From positions 3,286,001 to 3,350,000 of the forward strand of contig NZ_CP041198.1 in NCBI RefSeq assembly GCF_006517815.1: 64,000 bases of DNA, written 5' to 3'. Positions 32,482-40,814 of this stretch are shown here, piece by piece. A program made the position numbers and the translations under genes. Every line of letters starts with the position of its first letter. Position 1 is the stretch's first letter. The DNA is from Pseudarthrobacter sp. NIBRBAC000502770 (lineage in GTDB: Bacteria; Actinomycetota; Actinomycetes; Actinomycetales; Micrococcaceae). The notes beneath the pieces are model-generated. The model worked only from the letters and a program-made list of their open reading frames with translations, ran no database searches and was not told where the DNA came from.

Positions 32482-33782
32482 GCCAAGTGCTCCTGCACCC
32501 GCTGGACGTACCAGTTGATGAAGGCCTCCACCTGGTATTCGCTCTTCATGTACGGGCCGGGCACGTAGGCGGGGCTTGCAGCACCCTGCTGGCACAGCTC
32601 AACGAACGCCTTGTCCTGGATGTTGGTCTGCTTCCAGGTGTAGGTCAGCTTGTCGAGGTCGTAGTCCACGCCTTCCTCGGCGTCGTCGGCCACCAGCCAG
32701 GTGGTGCGGACCAGGGACTGGTGTTCGTTGATGGGGAAAACGCCGAAGGTGATGACGTGGTCGCCCAGGAAGTGGAACCAGCTGTTGGGCTGCAGGTGCA
32801 TCGAGCAGCGGCCCAGGCGGAAGTCCGGCAGGTCGCCGAGGAGCTTCTTGGAGAGCCTGCGGCCGTCTGCGGAGAACGATTCGCCTTCGCCGTCCAGGGA
32901 TTCGCGTGAAATGCGGATACCGGCGATACGGGTATCGAGTTCCTCAACCACCTCGTAGGGCAGGCCATAGCGGCGGCACCGCTCCTCAAGGGAGGACTGG
33001 GCTTCCTTGTTGCGGTCCCATACTTCCTCGAGGTGGGTCGGGATCAGGCCCTCGGTCAGGCCCCACGTGGGGAACAGCGAGCAGGCGAGTTCCGGGTGCC
33101 CGTCGCAGTGGTAGCACTCACGGTTGTTCTCCATGACGAGCTTCCAGTTGCCCTCTTCGATGATGTTCTGCTGGTAGGCAATCTTCGTCTTGGACAGGTC
33201 GTGCGGCGCAAGGTAGGGCTCGAAGATCTTGGCGGTCTCGTCGAAGTCCGCCGGCGGCTCGTTCGCGATGCAGACGAAGATGAGGCCGGCAACTTCACGG
33301 CTGTGGGCACGCTTGAGCGCGAAGCAGTTCTTGTCGAACTTGGCCTCCCCCGGGGCGGATGCGTGGATCAGGTTGCCCTCGGGCGAGTAGGTCCAGGAGT
33401 GGTAGCCGCAGACCAGGTTTCCGGTGGAACCGGCAGCTTCGGTCAGGACACGTGCACCGCGGTGGCGGCAGACGTTGTGCAGGACGTTGACCTCGCCGTC
33501 GTCGTTACGCAGCACGATCAGGGAGTAGGGGCCGTAGTCGACCGTGATGTAATCGCCCGGCTCCGGAAGCTCGGCGACGCTGCCGGCAAAGATCCAGTGC
33601 TGGCCGAAGATGGCCTCCATGTCGAGCTTGAAGATCGTCGGGTCGGTGTAGAAGGGGGCGTCGAGGGAGTAGCCGGTGCGCCGCAAAGCAAACAACTCGG
33701 TAATTTCGGCCAGCTGCTCGGCAGGCAATGTTGAGGCGAGCTTTCCGCGTGCGCTGAGGGGCGCGTTCACTGAGGTAGTCAA
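32478..33782 (-). CDS. gbcA: Glycine betaine monooxygenase, Rieske oxygenase subunit
   Basis: Rieske non-haem iron oxygenase that demethylates glycine betaine to dimethylglycine and releases formaldehyde. In the 434-residue protein the Rieske cluster ligands are C105/H107 (CRHRG) and C125/H128 (CGYHSW). The mononuclear iron site is NNRECYHCDGHPEL, with H225 and H229. The sequence fits the GbcA/choline-monooxygenase-like group, and the surrounding DMG oxidase, folate and formaldehyde genes support betaine as substrate. First gene of gbcAB, under island operator D. Confidence 0.94.
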   Translation of the reverse strand: MTTSVNAPLSARGKLASTLPAEQLAEITELFALRRTGYSLDAPFYTDPTIFKLDMEAIFGQHWIFAGSVAELPEPGDYITVDYGPYSLIVLRNDDGEVNVLHNVCRHRGARVLTEAAGSTGNLVCGYHSWTYSPEGNLIHASAPGEAKFDKNCFALKRAHSREVAGLIFVCIANEPPADFDETAKIFEPYLAPHDLSKTKIAYQQNIIEEGNWKLVMENNRECYHCDGHPELACSLFPTWGLTEGLIPTHLEEVWDRNKEAQSSLEERCRRYGLPYEVVEELDTRIAGIRISRESLDGEGESFSADGRRLSKKLLGDLPDFRLGRCSMHLQPNSWFHFLGDHVITFGVFPINEHQSLVRTTWLVADDAEEGVDYDLDKLTYTWKQTNIQDKAFVELCQQGAASPAYVPGPYMKSEYQVEAFINWYVQRVQEHLA

Positions 33783-33927
33783 TGTGTTTCCTCCCGATAG
33801 GGCTGGGCATTGGGCGATTTGAGGGTGGTTACGGAGCAGGTGGGGCTACAAGGGGTGTCCAAGACGTTCCGTCAATGAATGTGGGGAGGTTCATCAGCAA
33901 CAGAAGCGATAACTCCGGAAAAAACTG

Positions 33928-33991
33928 AAGCGCCTAACGCAACAACGATCACCATATGCAACAGTGTGACTCCTGCCACGCCCACTGTCAA
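33928..33991 (-). promoter_or_regulatory. Island promoter/operator D (gbcAB)
   Basis: On the minus strand: TTGACA (33991-33986), 17-bp spacer, CACACT (33968-33963), G, TTGCATATGGTGATC (33961-33947) and TTGCGTTAGGCGCTT (33942-33928), with the same 30-bp offset and 19-bp period as A and C. The rest of the 371-bp gap between gbcA and the HNH gene holds only the gbcA leader (about 170 nt) and the HNH upstream region. Confidence 0.65.
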
Positions 33992-34153
33992 TCAATTTCG
34001 GATATGACGAAAAAGCACGGTCGGGGCCACGGAGGACCGCTGTTTCTGAACGTAAAGAATCCGTTGCTGGAGCCGTCGTATGGCTGACCGTCCCCTCCCG
34101 AGGACAGGCCCGGCGGTCCCATTAATGTCGTACCCCCTTGTCATGATGGGTTT

Positions 34154-35722
34154 ATGGGGAAATCGGCGGTGGTGAGGGCGTTTGGGGAGATCCGGGCTGC
34201 CCTTGCTGTGCTGAATGCTGAGGTGGACGGGGCTGGTTTGGAGCCGTTTTCTGCGGCTGATCCGTTGGCTGGTGTGGCGGCTGGGTGCCTGGACATTCTG
34301 GCCGGTGCCCGGGAGGTCGAGGCCGGGTTCGCTGGCCTGAAGGCGAGGGCTGCGGTGACGTACGCGGAGAGCGCCGACGTGGTTGCGGGGCCGGATGTGC
34401 CGGTGCGTGCGCAGGAGATGGCGGTCGCGGCGGAGATCGGGTGCGTGCTGGCCCTGGGTCCGCGGGCCGCGTCGTCGTTCCTGGCTGCTTCCTATGCGGT
34501 GACTGCCTTGTTGCCGCTGACCTTGTCGGCGTTGCAGGCCGGGGTGATCTCCTGGGGCCACGCGGTGGTGATGGCGGACGAGACGGCGTGCCTGGATGCT
34601 GCGGGGGCGGCGGCGTTGGAAGCCCATTTCCTGGACCCGGGCGCCGCGGACCCGGCACGGGGCTGCCCGGTGGGTGCGTTGCCGGCGCACCGGTTCAAGG
34701 CCAAGGCCCGGACCTGGCGGGAACGCCACCACGCCGAGAGCATCGAGACACGCCACGCCAAGGGGGTGTCGGAGCGGCGGGTGGAGTTCCGGGCGGACCA
34801 GGACGGGATGGCCTGGCTCTCCGCGTATCTTCCCGCGGACCAGGCCCTGGCCGGGTGGAACCGGCTCACCGCGACCGCCCGTAGCCTGCAGGGCCCCGGC
34901 GAGGGCAGGACCCTGACCCAGCTCCGGGCCGACACCTTCGCCGATGCGATCCTCACCAACGGCACCGGCGCCAGCGACACCCGTGCAAGCGGCAGCGGCG
35001 GTATGACCGAGGGCGCGAGCGGCAGCTCCAGCGACGGCGCGGGTGCTGGCGGCAGCCCCAGCGACGGCGCGGGTGCTGTCCGGGACCGTGTGCCGTCGCC
35101 GGTCCGGGCGCAGGTGCTGGTCACGGTTCCGGTGTTCTCGCTGCTCGGCCTGGCCGATGAGCCGGCGGTGCTGGACGGGTATGGGCCGATTCCGCCGTCC
35201 ATGGCCAGGGAGCTGGTCGCAAACGGGGCGGGGTCGTTTTACCGGGTGTTGGTGGATCCGCGGGACGGGGCCCCGTTGGAGATCTGCCGGACGAGTTACC
35301 GGGTGACAGGTCCAATGCGGGCGTGGTTGCGGATGCGGGACGGGAAGTGTCCGTTCCCGGGGTGCAGCAACAACTCCCTGGACAACGATGCCGATCACAT
35401 CCTCGCCTGGGCCAAGGGCGGCACCACCGGAATCAGCAACCTGGGACAGCCCTGCCCGAAACACCACAAACTCCGACACGCCACCGGCTGGAAACCCACC
35501 CCCGCCACCAAGAACGACCCACCCGGCTGGACCTCACCCACAGGCCGCCACTACCAAAGCGAACACCAAGACTGGGAACCACCCCGGTGGCCGGACACCC
35601 AAGACCGCGTCCGGGTTCCGGAGGAGGGCAGCTCGCATTGCACTGTTCCGGACCTGGTGCAGATCCAGGTATCCCCAGCAGAAGATTGGCTGGAGCTGGT
35701 CCTGCACGCGCCCTCCGCCTGA
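34154..35722 (+). CDS. DUF222 / HNH endonuclease-domain protein
   Basis: A 522-residue protein of the multicopy actinobacterial DUF222 (13E12-repeat) family. The N-terminal ~330 residues are the Ala-rich DUF222 region. The C-terminal HNH nuclease has CPFPGC, DADHILAWAKGG, NLGQPC and PKHHKLRH, with four cysteine/histidine zinc ligands and the catalytic His. A Gly/Ser-rich low-complexity stretch, including two copies of a 30-bp repeat, splits the two parts. Such genes are often strain-variable and linked to mobile DNA, and it interrupts the betaine island. Target unknown. Confidence 0.85.
   Translation: MGKSAVVRAFGEIRAALAVLNAEVDGAGLEPFSAADPLAGVAAGCLDILAGAREVEAGFAGLKARAAVTYAESADVVAGPDVPVRAQEMAVAAEIGCVLALGPRAASSFLAASYAVTALLPLTLSALQAGVISWGHAVVMADETACLDAAGAAALEAHFLDPGAADPARGCPVGALPAHRFKAKARTWRERHHAESIETRHAKGVSERRVEFRADQDGMAWLSAYLPADQALAGWNRLTATARSLQGPGEGRTLTQLRADTFADAILTNGTGASDTRASGSGGMTEGASGSSSDGAGAGGSPSDGAGAVRDRVPSPVRAQVLVTVPVFSLLGLADEPAVLDGYGPIPPSMARELVANGAGSFYRVLVDPRDGAPLEICRTSYRVTGPMRAWLRMRDGKCPFPGCSNNSLDNDADHILAWAKGGTTGISNLGQPCPKHHKLRHATGWKPTPATKNDPPGWTSPTGRHYQSEHQDWEPPRWPDTQDRVRVPEEGSSHCTVPDLVQIQVSPAEDWLELVLHAPSA
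35021..35077 (+). repeat. Two copies of a 30-bp tandem repeat inside the HNH gene
   Basis: Copies at 35021-35047 and 35051-35077 differ by one base and encode a Gly/Ser/Asp/Ala-rich linker. Confidence 0.7.
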
Positions 35723-35929
35723 CACCGCAAGCGCCTGACACGGTGAGTATGTTGCGGCCCGGCAAGCGTCGTCCACCGCTATGGCAAGAACCTGTACCCG
35801 GAGGCCGGTCCCGACGGGAACCACCCGGCCCAAAAGCTAAGTGGGGAACTGCGACGGCGACAGCCGGCACCTGCCGGACTGCCGCCGTCGTCACTGCCCG
35901 CACCGGCGCAGCTTCCCCAGCCGGTGGGG

Positions 35930-38284
35930 CTAAGCGTGCGTGCCGGCCAGCTCCCCTGCAGATTCCTCGGCTGCTGCCGCCCCGCCCTGGTGCGGTTCGA
36001 ACCGGACGAACATGGCCTTGAAGCCGGGGGTGTTGGATACGCGGGCCACGTTTTCCTTGTGGACCAAGGCGTTGGCTTCGGGGAAGTACGCCGCGGCACA
36101 GCCCTTCGCGGTGGGGTACGCCACCAGGCGGAACTTGTCCGCCCGGCGGTCCACGCCCTGGAACGTGCTCACCACATCCACGAGCTCGCGGTCCTGGAAT
36201 CCCTGCTCGGCGAGGTCCTCGGGGTGGATCAGGATGACGCGGCGTCCGCCGGAGATGCCGCGGTACCGGTCGTCCAGGCCGTAGAAGGTGGTGTTGTACT
36301 GGTCGTGGCTGCGGATGGTCTGCAGCACCAGGTGCCCCGCGGGCGGGGTGAGGTATTCCAGCGGGCTGACGGTGAACCGGCCCCTGCCGATGTCCGTGGC
36401 GAACGAACGGGTGTCCCGTGGCGGGTTGGGGAGCACGAACCCGTTTTTGGTCCGGACCCTGGCGTTGAAGTCCTCAAAGCCGGGCAGGACGCGGGCGATG
36501 TGGTCGCGGATCACATCGTAGTCCTCGGCCATGCCGCGCCAGTCCACGGCGTGCTGCGGCCCGAACGTGGCCTCGGCCATCCGCGCCACGATGACGGGCT
36601 CGGCGAGCAGATGTTCGGAGACCGGGGTGAGGCGGCCCTGGGTGGAGTGCACCACGGACATGGAGTCCTCCACGGACAGGAACTGCGCGCCCTTGGGATG
36701 CTTGTCGTCCTTGTCCGTGCGGCCCAGCGTGGGCAGGATCAGCGATGTCCGGCCATGCACGATGTGCGAGCGGTTGGGCTTGGTGGAGATGTGCACGGTC
36801 AGCCCGATCCGCTGCATGCCGGCTTCCAACGCTTCGGTGTCGGAGCACGCCAGCGAGAAATTGCCGCCCATGGAAACGAATACGTCCACCTCGTCGCGCT
36901 CAAAGGCTTCCATGGACTCGACAGCGTCATAGCCGTGGTGCCGCGGGGAGTCGATGCCGAACTCGGAATCGAGTGCCGTGAGGAGCCACTCCTTGGGTTT
37001 CTCCCAAATGCCCATGGTCCGGTCGCCCTGGACGTTCGAGTGGCCGCGGACGGGGCAGGCGCCGGCGCCGGGCTTGCCGAAGTTGCCCTGCAGCAGCAGG
37101 ACATTGACCATTTCCTTAATGGTGTCCACCGAGTGCGGCTGCTGCGTCACCCCCAGCGCCCAGCAGAAGATGGAGGCCTTGGATGCCACCAGCATCCCCG
37201 CCACCTTCTCGATCTGCTCGCGGGTCAGGCCGGTGGCCTTCTCGGTCTCGTCCCAGTCGAGGGTGCGGCGGGCGTCGCGGTAGGCGCCGAACCCGTCTGT
37301 CTGGGCGGCGATGAAGGAATGGTCGACGACGGTCCCCGGGTTTCGTTCCTCGGCCTCCAGGAGCAGGTGGCCCAGCGCCTGGAACAGCGCCAGGTCCCCG
37401 CCCACCTTGATCTGCAGGTACTCATCGGCCAACGGCGTCCCGCAGCCCACCACACCGGAAACGGTCTGGGGGTCCTTGAAGTTGAACAAGCCGGCCTCGG
37501 GCAGCGGGTTCACGGCCACCACCTTGCCGCCCTTGTCCTTGCATTCCTTCAACGCGGACAGCATCCGCGGGTGGTTCGTGCCGGGGTTTTGGCCCACGAC
37601 AAAGATCAGTTCGGCGTCGTGGATATCGTCAAGGGACACGGTGCCCTTGCCGATGCCGATGGTCGGGTTCAGCGCCGATCCGGAAGACTCGTGGCACATG
37701 TTGGAGCAGTCCGGCAGGTTGTTGGTGCCCAGTGACCGGGCGAACAACTGGTACAGGAACGCGGTCTCGTTCGCGGTGCGGCCGGAGGTGTAGAACACGC
37801 TGCGGTCCGGGGTGGTGGCCCGGAGGTGCTCACCGATCAGCTCGAAGGCGTCAGCCCAGGAGATTGGCGAGTATTGGGTGTCGCCCTCCCGGATCACCAT
37901 CGGTTCGCTGAGCCGGCCCTGGTTTCCCAACCAGTACTCGGTCTTCCCTGACAGCTCGGCAATGGAGTGCTTGGCCCAGAACTCCGCGCCTACGGTCCGC
38001 ACGGTGTTTTCCTCGGCCACAGCCTTGGCACCGTTCTCGCAGAACTCGGCAGCTTTGCGCTTCTTGTCCGACTCGGGCCACGCGCAGCCCGGGCAGTCGA
38101 AGCCGCCGCGCTGGTTCAGCCGGAGCAGGGACTGTGCCGTGCGGGTGACGCCGGCCTGTGCCACCGCGCGCTCCAGGGCAACCATGACGGCCTTGACCCC
38201 GGCGGCCTCGGTCTTGGGCTTGTGGACTTGGAGCTCGTCCTCATTGATGTCCGCGACGGGGGCAGGCTGCTTGCCGAACTTCAT
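35930..38284 (-). CDS. fdhF: FdhF/YdeP-family molybdopterin oxidoreductase, probable formate dehydrogenase
   Basis: A 784-residue molybdopterin-dependent oxidoreductase of the FdhF/YdeP group. Features include an N-terminal FDCPGCAWPE cysteine pair, CHESSGSAL, GQNPGTNHPRM, FCWALGVTQQ, RGHSNVQGDRTMG and a C-terminal molydopterin-dinucleotide-binding domain (SHDQYNTTFYG). It has no selenocysteine codon. The homologue in Corynebacterium glutamicum (fdhF) is needed for formate oxidation (established). Placed beside mscR and the hydrolase, it would oxidise formate from betaine methyl groups to CO2. ATG at 38284 is preferred to GTG at 38293, which has a ribosome site too close. FdhD is not in the window. 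Confidence 0.88.
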   Translation of the reverse strand: MKFGKQPAPVADINEDELQVHKPKTEAAGVKAVMVALERAVAQAGVTRTAQSLLRLNQRGGFDCPGCAWPESDKKRKAAEFCENGAKAVAEENTVRTVGAEFWAKHSIAELSGKTEYWLGNQGRLSEPMVIREGDTQYSPISWADAFELIGEHLRATTPDRSVFYTSGRTANETAFLYQLFARSLGTNNLPDCSNMCHESSGSALNPTIGIGKGTVSLDDIHDAELIFVVGQNPGTNHPRMLSALKECKDKGGKVVAVNPLPEAGLFNFKDPQTVSGVVGCGTPLADEYLQIKVGGDLALFQALGHLLLEAEERNPGTVVDHSFIAAQTDGFGAYRDARRTLDWDETEKATGLTREQIEKVAGMLVASKASIFCWALGVTQQPHSVDTIKEMVNVLLLQGNFGKPGAGACPVRGHSNVQGDRTMGIWEKPKEWLLTALDSEFGIDSPRHHGYDAVESMEAFERDEVDVFVSMGGNFSLACSDTEALEAGMQRIGLTVHISTKPNRSHIVHGRTSLILPTLGRTDKDDKHPKGAQFLSVEDSMSVVHSTQGRLTPVSEHLLAEPVIVARMAEATFGPQHAVDWRGMAEDYDVIRDHIARVLPGFEDFNARVRTKNGFVLPNPPRDTRSFATDIGRGRFTVSPLEYLTPPAGHLVLQTIRSHDQYNTTFYGLDDRYRGISGGRRVILIHPEDLAEQGFQDRELVDVVSTFQGVDRRADKFRLVAYPTAKGCAAAYFPEANALVHKENVARVSNTPGFKAMFVRFEPHQGGAAAAEESAGELAGTHA

Positions 38285-38347
38285 TGTTCCCACTTCCTCG
38301 CCGTCACCAGGGAGTTCCCGTGCCGGCCTCTGTTGTTCATTTGCAGT

Positions 38348-38378
38348 GGAGGCGCGCCGGAAATCCCGGCGCGCCTCC
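38348..38378. terminator. GC-rich 13-bp hairpin between the hydrolase and fdhF
   Basis: A perfect stem GGAGGCGCGCCGG/CCGGCGCGCCTCC with a 5-nt loop and no T-run. It may partly separate mscR-hydrolase transcription from fdhF. Confidence 0.55.
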
Positions 38379-38401
38379 AGGGCACTCGTTGCTGATGTCC
38401 G

Positions 38402-39022
38402 CTACTGGGAAACCTTCGCCAGCGTTTCCTGTTCGGCGGCGATGGTGGTGTCCTCGCCGTGGCCGGTGCGGACCATCGTTTCCGAGGGAAGCGTCAGCAG
38501 CCGTTCGCGGATGGACTTCAGGATGGTGGGATAGTCGCTGTAGGACCGGCCGGTGGCGCCGGGGCCGCCGTTGAACAGGGTGTCCCCGGTGAACACTGTT
38601 CCTTCGTTTTCAAGGTAGAAGCAGGTGGACCCCGGGGAGTGGCCGGGGGTGTGGATTGCCTTCAGCGTTGCCCCGCCCACCTCGAACAGGTCGCCGTCGG
38701 AGTGGTAGCGGTCCGGCTTGGCGTCAGGGTAGACCTGCTCCCACAGCATCAGGTCCTCTTGGTTCAGGAGGATCGGGGCGCCCAGGGCATCGGCAACCTC
38801 GCGGGCGGCACCGATGTGGTCGTTGTGCGCGTGCGTGAGCAGGATGGCCTTGACCTTCCGGCTGCGTACCTGGGCGATGATCGCGGCAGCGTCGTGCGGC
38901 GCGTCGATGATGACGCATTCCTCGTCATTGCCCACGATCCAGACGTTGTTGTCCACATCCCAGGTGCCGCCGTCGAGCGAAAATGTGCCCGAGGTGACCA
39001 GGTTCTCGACAGTGACGCTCAT
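38402..39022 (-). CDS. Metallo-beta-lactamase-fold hydrolase, candidate S-formylmycothiol hydrolase
   Basis: A 206-residue MBL-fold protein of the glyoxalase-II-like group. Metal motifs: THAHNDHIG (about 63-71), [16 protein letters not shown] and a C-terminal GHGEDTT. Its start overlaps the mscR stop (ATGA), so the two are translated together. MscR forms S-formylmycothiol; a thioesterase is then needed to release formate and mycothiol, and glyoxalase-II-like enzymes cleave thioesters. That assignment is inference from coupling and fold. Confidence 0.88.
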   Translation of the reverse strand: MSVTVENLVTSGTFSLDGGTWDVDNNVWIVGNDEECVIIDAPHDAAAIIAQVRSRKVKAILLTHAHNDHIGAAREVADALGAPILLNQEDLMLWEQVYPDAKPDRYHSDGDLFEVGGATLKAIHTPGHSPGSTCFYLENEGTVFTGDTLFNGGPGATGRSYSDYPTILKSIRERLLTLPSETMVRTGHGEDTTIAAEQETLAKVSQ

Positions 39023-40125
39023 GCCGGCGCCCCCGCCGGCTGGACCTCGACAACTGAGCGCAGGACTTTGCCCTCGTGCATTTTGCCGAAGGCCTCCTCC
39101 ACCTGGTCGATGGAGATGCGCTCGGACACGAACGCGTCCAGGTCCAGGTTGCCCTGCTTGTAATGGGACACCAGCATGGGGAAGTCGCGGGAGGGCAGGC
39201 AGTCGCCGTACCAGGAGGACTTCAGCGAGCCGCCGCGGCCAAAGACATCCAGCAGCGGCAGTTCCACCGTCATCTCCGGCGTCGGGACGCCCACCAGGAC
39301 CACGCGGCCGGCAAGGTCGCGGGCGTAGAAAGCCTGCTTGTACGTTTCGGGTCGGCCGACGGCGTCAATCACCACGTCAGCGCCGTTGCCTCCGGTGAGG
39401 GCGCGGATGGCCTCCACCGCGTCCTCCTGCTTGGAGTTCACGCCATGGGTGGCACCGAGGGACCTTGCCATGTCGATCTTGTTGTCGTCGATGTCAACGG
39501 CGATGATCGTCGTCGCACCGGCCAGCCGGGCGCCGGCGATCGCGGCGATGCCCACGCCGCCGCAGCCGATGACGGCCACGGACTCGCCGCGCTTTACCTC
39601 GCCGGTGTTGATCGCGGCGCCGATGCCGGCCATGATGCCGCAGCCCAGCAGCCCCACTGCGGCCGCGTCGACCTCCGGGTCCACCTTGGTGCACTGCCCG
39701 GCAGCCACCAGGGTTTTCTCGGCGAAGGCGCCGATGCCCAGGGCGGGAGAGAGGACCGTGCCGTCCTCCAAAGTCATCTTCTGGGTGGCGTTGTGGGTGT
39801 TGAAGCAGTACTGCGGCTGACCCTTGGCGCAGGCCCGGCATTCGCCGCAGACGGCGCGCCAGTTCAGGATCACCCTGTCCCCGGGCGCCACAGATGTCAC
39901 GTCCGGGCCCACAGCGCTGACTACACCGGTGGCCTCATGGCCCAGCAGGTACGGGAAGTCATCGCCGATTCCGCCCTGCTTGTAGTGCAGGTCCGTGTGG
40001 CAGACACCGCAGGTCAGGATGTCCACCAGCGCCTCCCCCGGGCCCGGATCCGGCACCAGGATGGTCTCCAGCGACACCGGGGCATTCTTCTCACGGACAA
40101 CGACAGCTTGAACTTTATGGACCAT
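39019..40125 (-). CDS. mscR: S-(hydroxymethyl)mycothiol dehydrogenase
   Basis: Zinc-dependent class III-like alcohol dehydrogenase that oxidises the formaldehyde-mycothiol adduct (EC 1.1.1.306). The 368-residue protein has the catalytic zinc ligands C42 (GVCHTD) and H63 (GHE), the structural zinc cysteines C93, C96, C99 and C107, and the coenzyme motif [13 protein letters not shown]. The sequence fits the actinobacterial MscR/AdhE2 group. ATG at 40125 has AAAGGA upstream; the longer frame to 40236 is not conserved. It takes the formaldehyde released by GbcA and is the working replacement for the broken fdhA-like gene. Confidence 0.92.
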   Translation of the reverse strand: MVHKVQAVVVREKNAPVSLETILVPDPGPGEALVDILTCGVCHTDLHYKQGGIGDDFPYLLGHEATGVVSAVGPDVTSVAPGDRVILNWRAVCGECRACAKGQPQYCFNTHNATQKMTLEDGTVLSPALGIGAFAEKTLVAAGQCTKVDPEVDAAAVGLLGCGIMAGIGAAINTGEVKRGESVAVIGCGGVGIAAIAGARLAGATTIIAVDIDDNKIDMARSLGATHGVNSKQEDAVEAIRALTGGNGADVVIDAVGRPETYKQAFYARDLAGRVVLVGVPTPEMTVELPLLDVFGRGGSLKSSWYGDCLPSRDFPMLVSHYKQGNLDLDAFVSERISIDQVEEAFGKMHEGKVLRSVVEVQPAGAPA

Positions 40126-40246
40126 GGTTCTTGTGTTCCTTTCCTGGATCCGGGCCGGATCCGGTGAGTCGGCACCAAATGCCAATCTAGCTGACATGCC
40201 ACGTCGGGAGACCACCACGTCATGCCACAGCTGCAACCTTGCCCAA

Positions 40247-40326
40247 TTGCGTATTACGCAACAGAATGCACATAGCGGCTACGGGAAAATATGACAGTGG
40301 CCACACTCCATGTCAATAGATATATC
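40247..40326 (-). promoter_or_regulatory. Island promoter/operator E (mscR), with both operator types
   Basis: On the minus strand: TTGACA (40316-40311), 17-bp spacer, CATATT (40293-40288). Downstream is TTGCGTAATACGCAA (40261-40247), a perfect palindrome and the best single copy of the island box. Directly upstream of and touching the -35 is GATATATC (40319-40326), the core of the gntR-region palindrome. So mscR may answer to both regulators. The remainder of the 315-bp gap up to 40440 holds only the next gene's promoter. Confidence 0.6.
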
Positions 40327-40427
40327 AGTTACAGCCCCCGTGGCTACCAGGCTCGGTTCTGCGTCCGTCCCGCTGATCCGCCGCCCGGCCGCGTACCCTG
40401 CGTTATACGCACTCTCTGGTCCAGCAT

Positions 40428-40440
40428 TAGGCTGGATGGC
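40428..40440 (+). promoter_or_regulatory. Leaderless-type -10 box
   Basis: TAGGCT ends 7 nt before the ATG at 40441; no ribosome site is visible. Confidence 0.45.
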
Positions 40441-40755
40441 ATGGCTTTTGAACAAACCCCTGCCGAACGGCGCGAGGTGACCGTGCGCCGCGCGCCGAAG
40501 TATGTCCCCTTTTTGATTGCGGGGGCACTGGCAGGCATTGTTGCCGCCGCTGTAGTGGCATACGCGGCGCCCGGCGACTCGACGTTCGATCCCGGTGCCG
40601 TGTTCGGCTTCTTCCTGATCATGTTCGCAGCCGTCGGCGCAATCCTTGGCGCAGCCCTGGCGCTTGTCCTGGACCGCCGGAGCGTGAGGCGGCAGGAACG
40701 TGCCGTCGTGGAGGCCGTTCCGGATTCGGAAACTGATACCGGTCCCCAGGACTAA
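40441..40755 (+). CDS. Small two-span membrane protein
   Basis: A 104-residue protein with a basic N-terminal tail (RREVTVRRAPKY), two membrane segments (FLIAGALAGIVAAAVVAYAA and FGFFLIMFAAVGAILGAALA) and a charged C-terminal tail. It is commonly found upstream of purF in Arthrobacter (recalled). Function unknown; no catalytic motif. Confidence 0.75.
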   Translation: MAFEQTPAERREVTVRRAPKYVPFLIAGALAGIVAAAVVAYAAPGDSTFDPGAVFGFFLIMFAAVGAILGAALALVLDRRSVRRQERAVVEAVPDSETDTGPQD

Positions 40756-40802
40756 CCGGGGTCACAATTAGGTGCAGGGGAAAGTCATACCCCACAACGT
40801 GC

Positions 40803-40814
40803 GATAATCGATCA
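40803..40814 (+). promoter_or_regulatory. Leaderless-type -10 box of purF
   Basis: GATAAT ends exactly 6 nt before the GTG start codon at 40815. Confidence 0.5.

Noticed and set aside
34981..35090. CRISPR-like or other repeat array in the HNH gene
   Set aside because: Only two 30-bp copies, in frame and coding for a Gly/Ser linker.
35930..38284. Selenocysteine formate dehydrogenase
   Set aside because: The frame has no internal stop or UGA at the active site; the protein is of the FdhF/YdeP type without selenocysteine.
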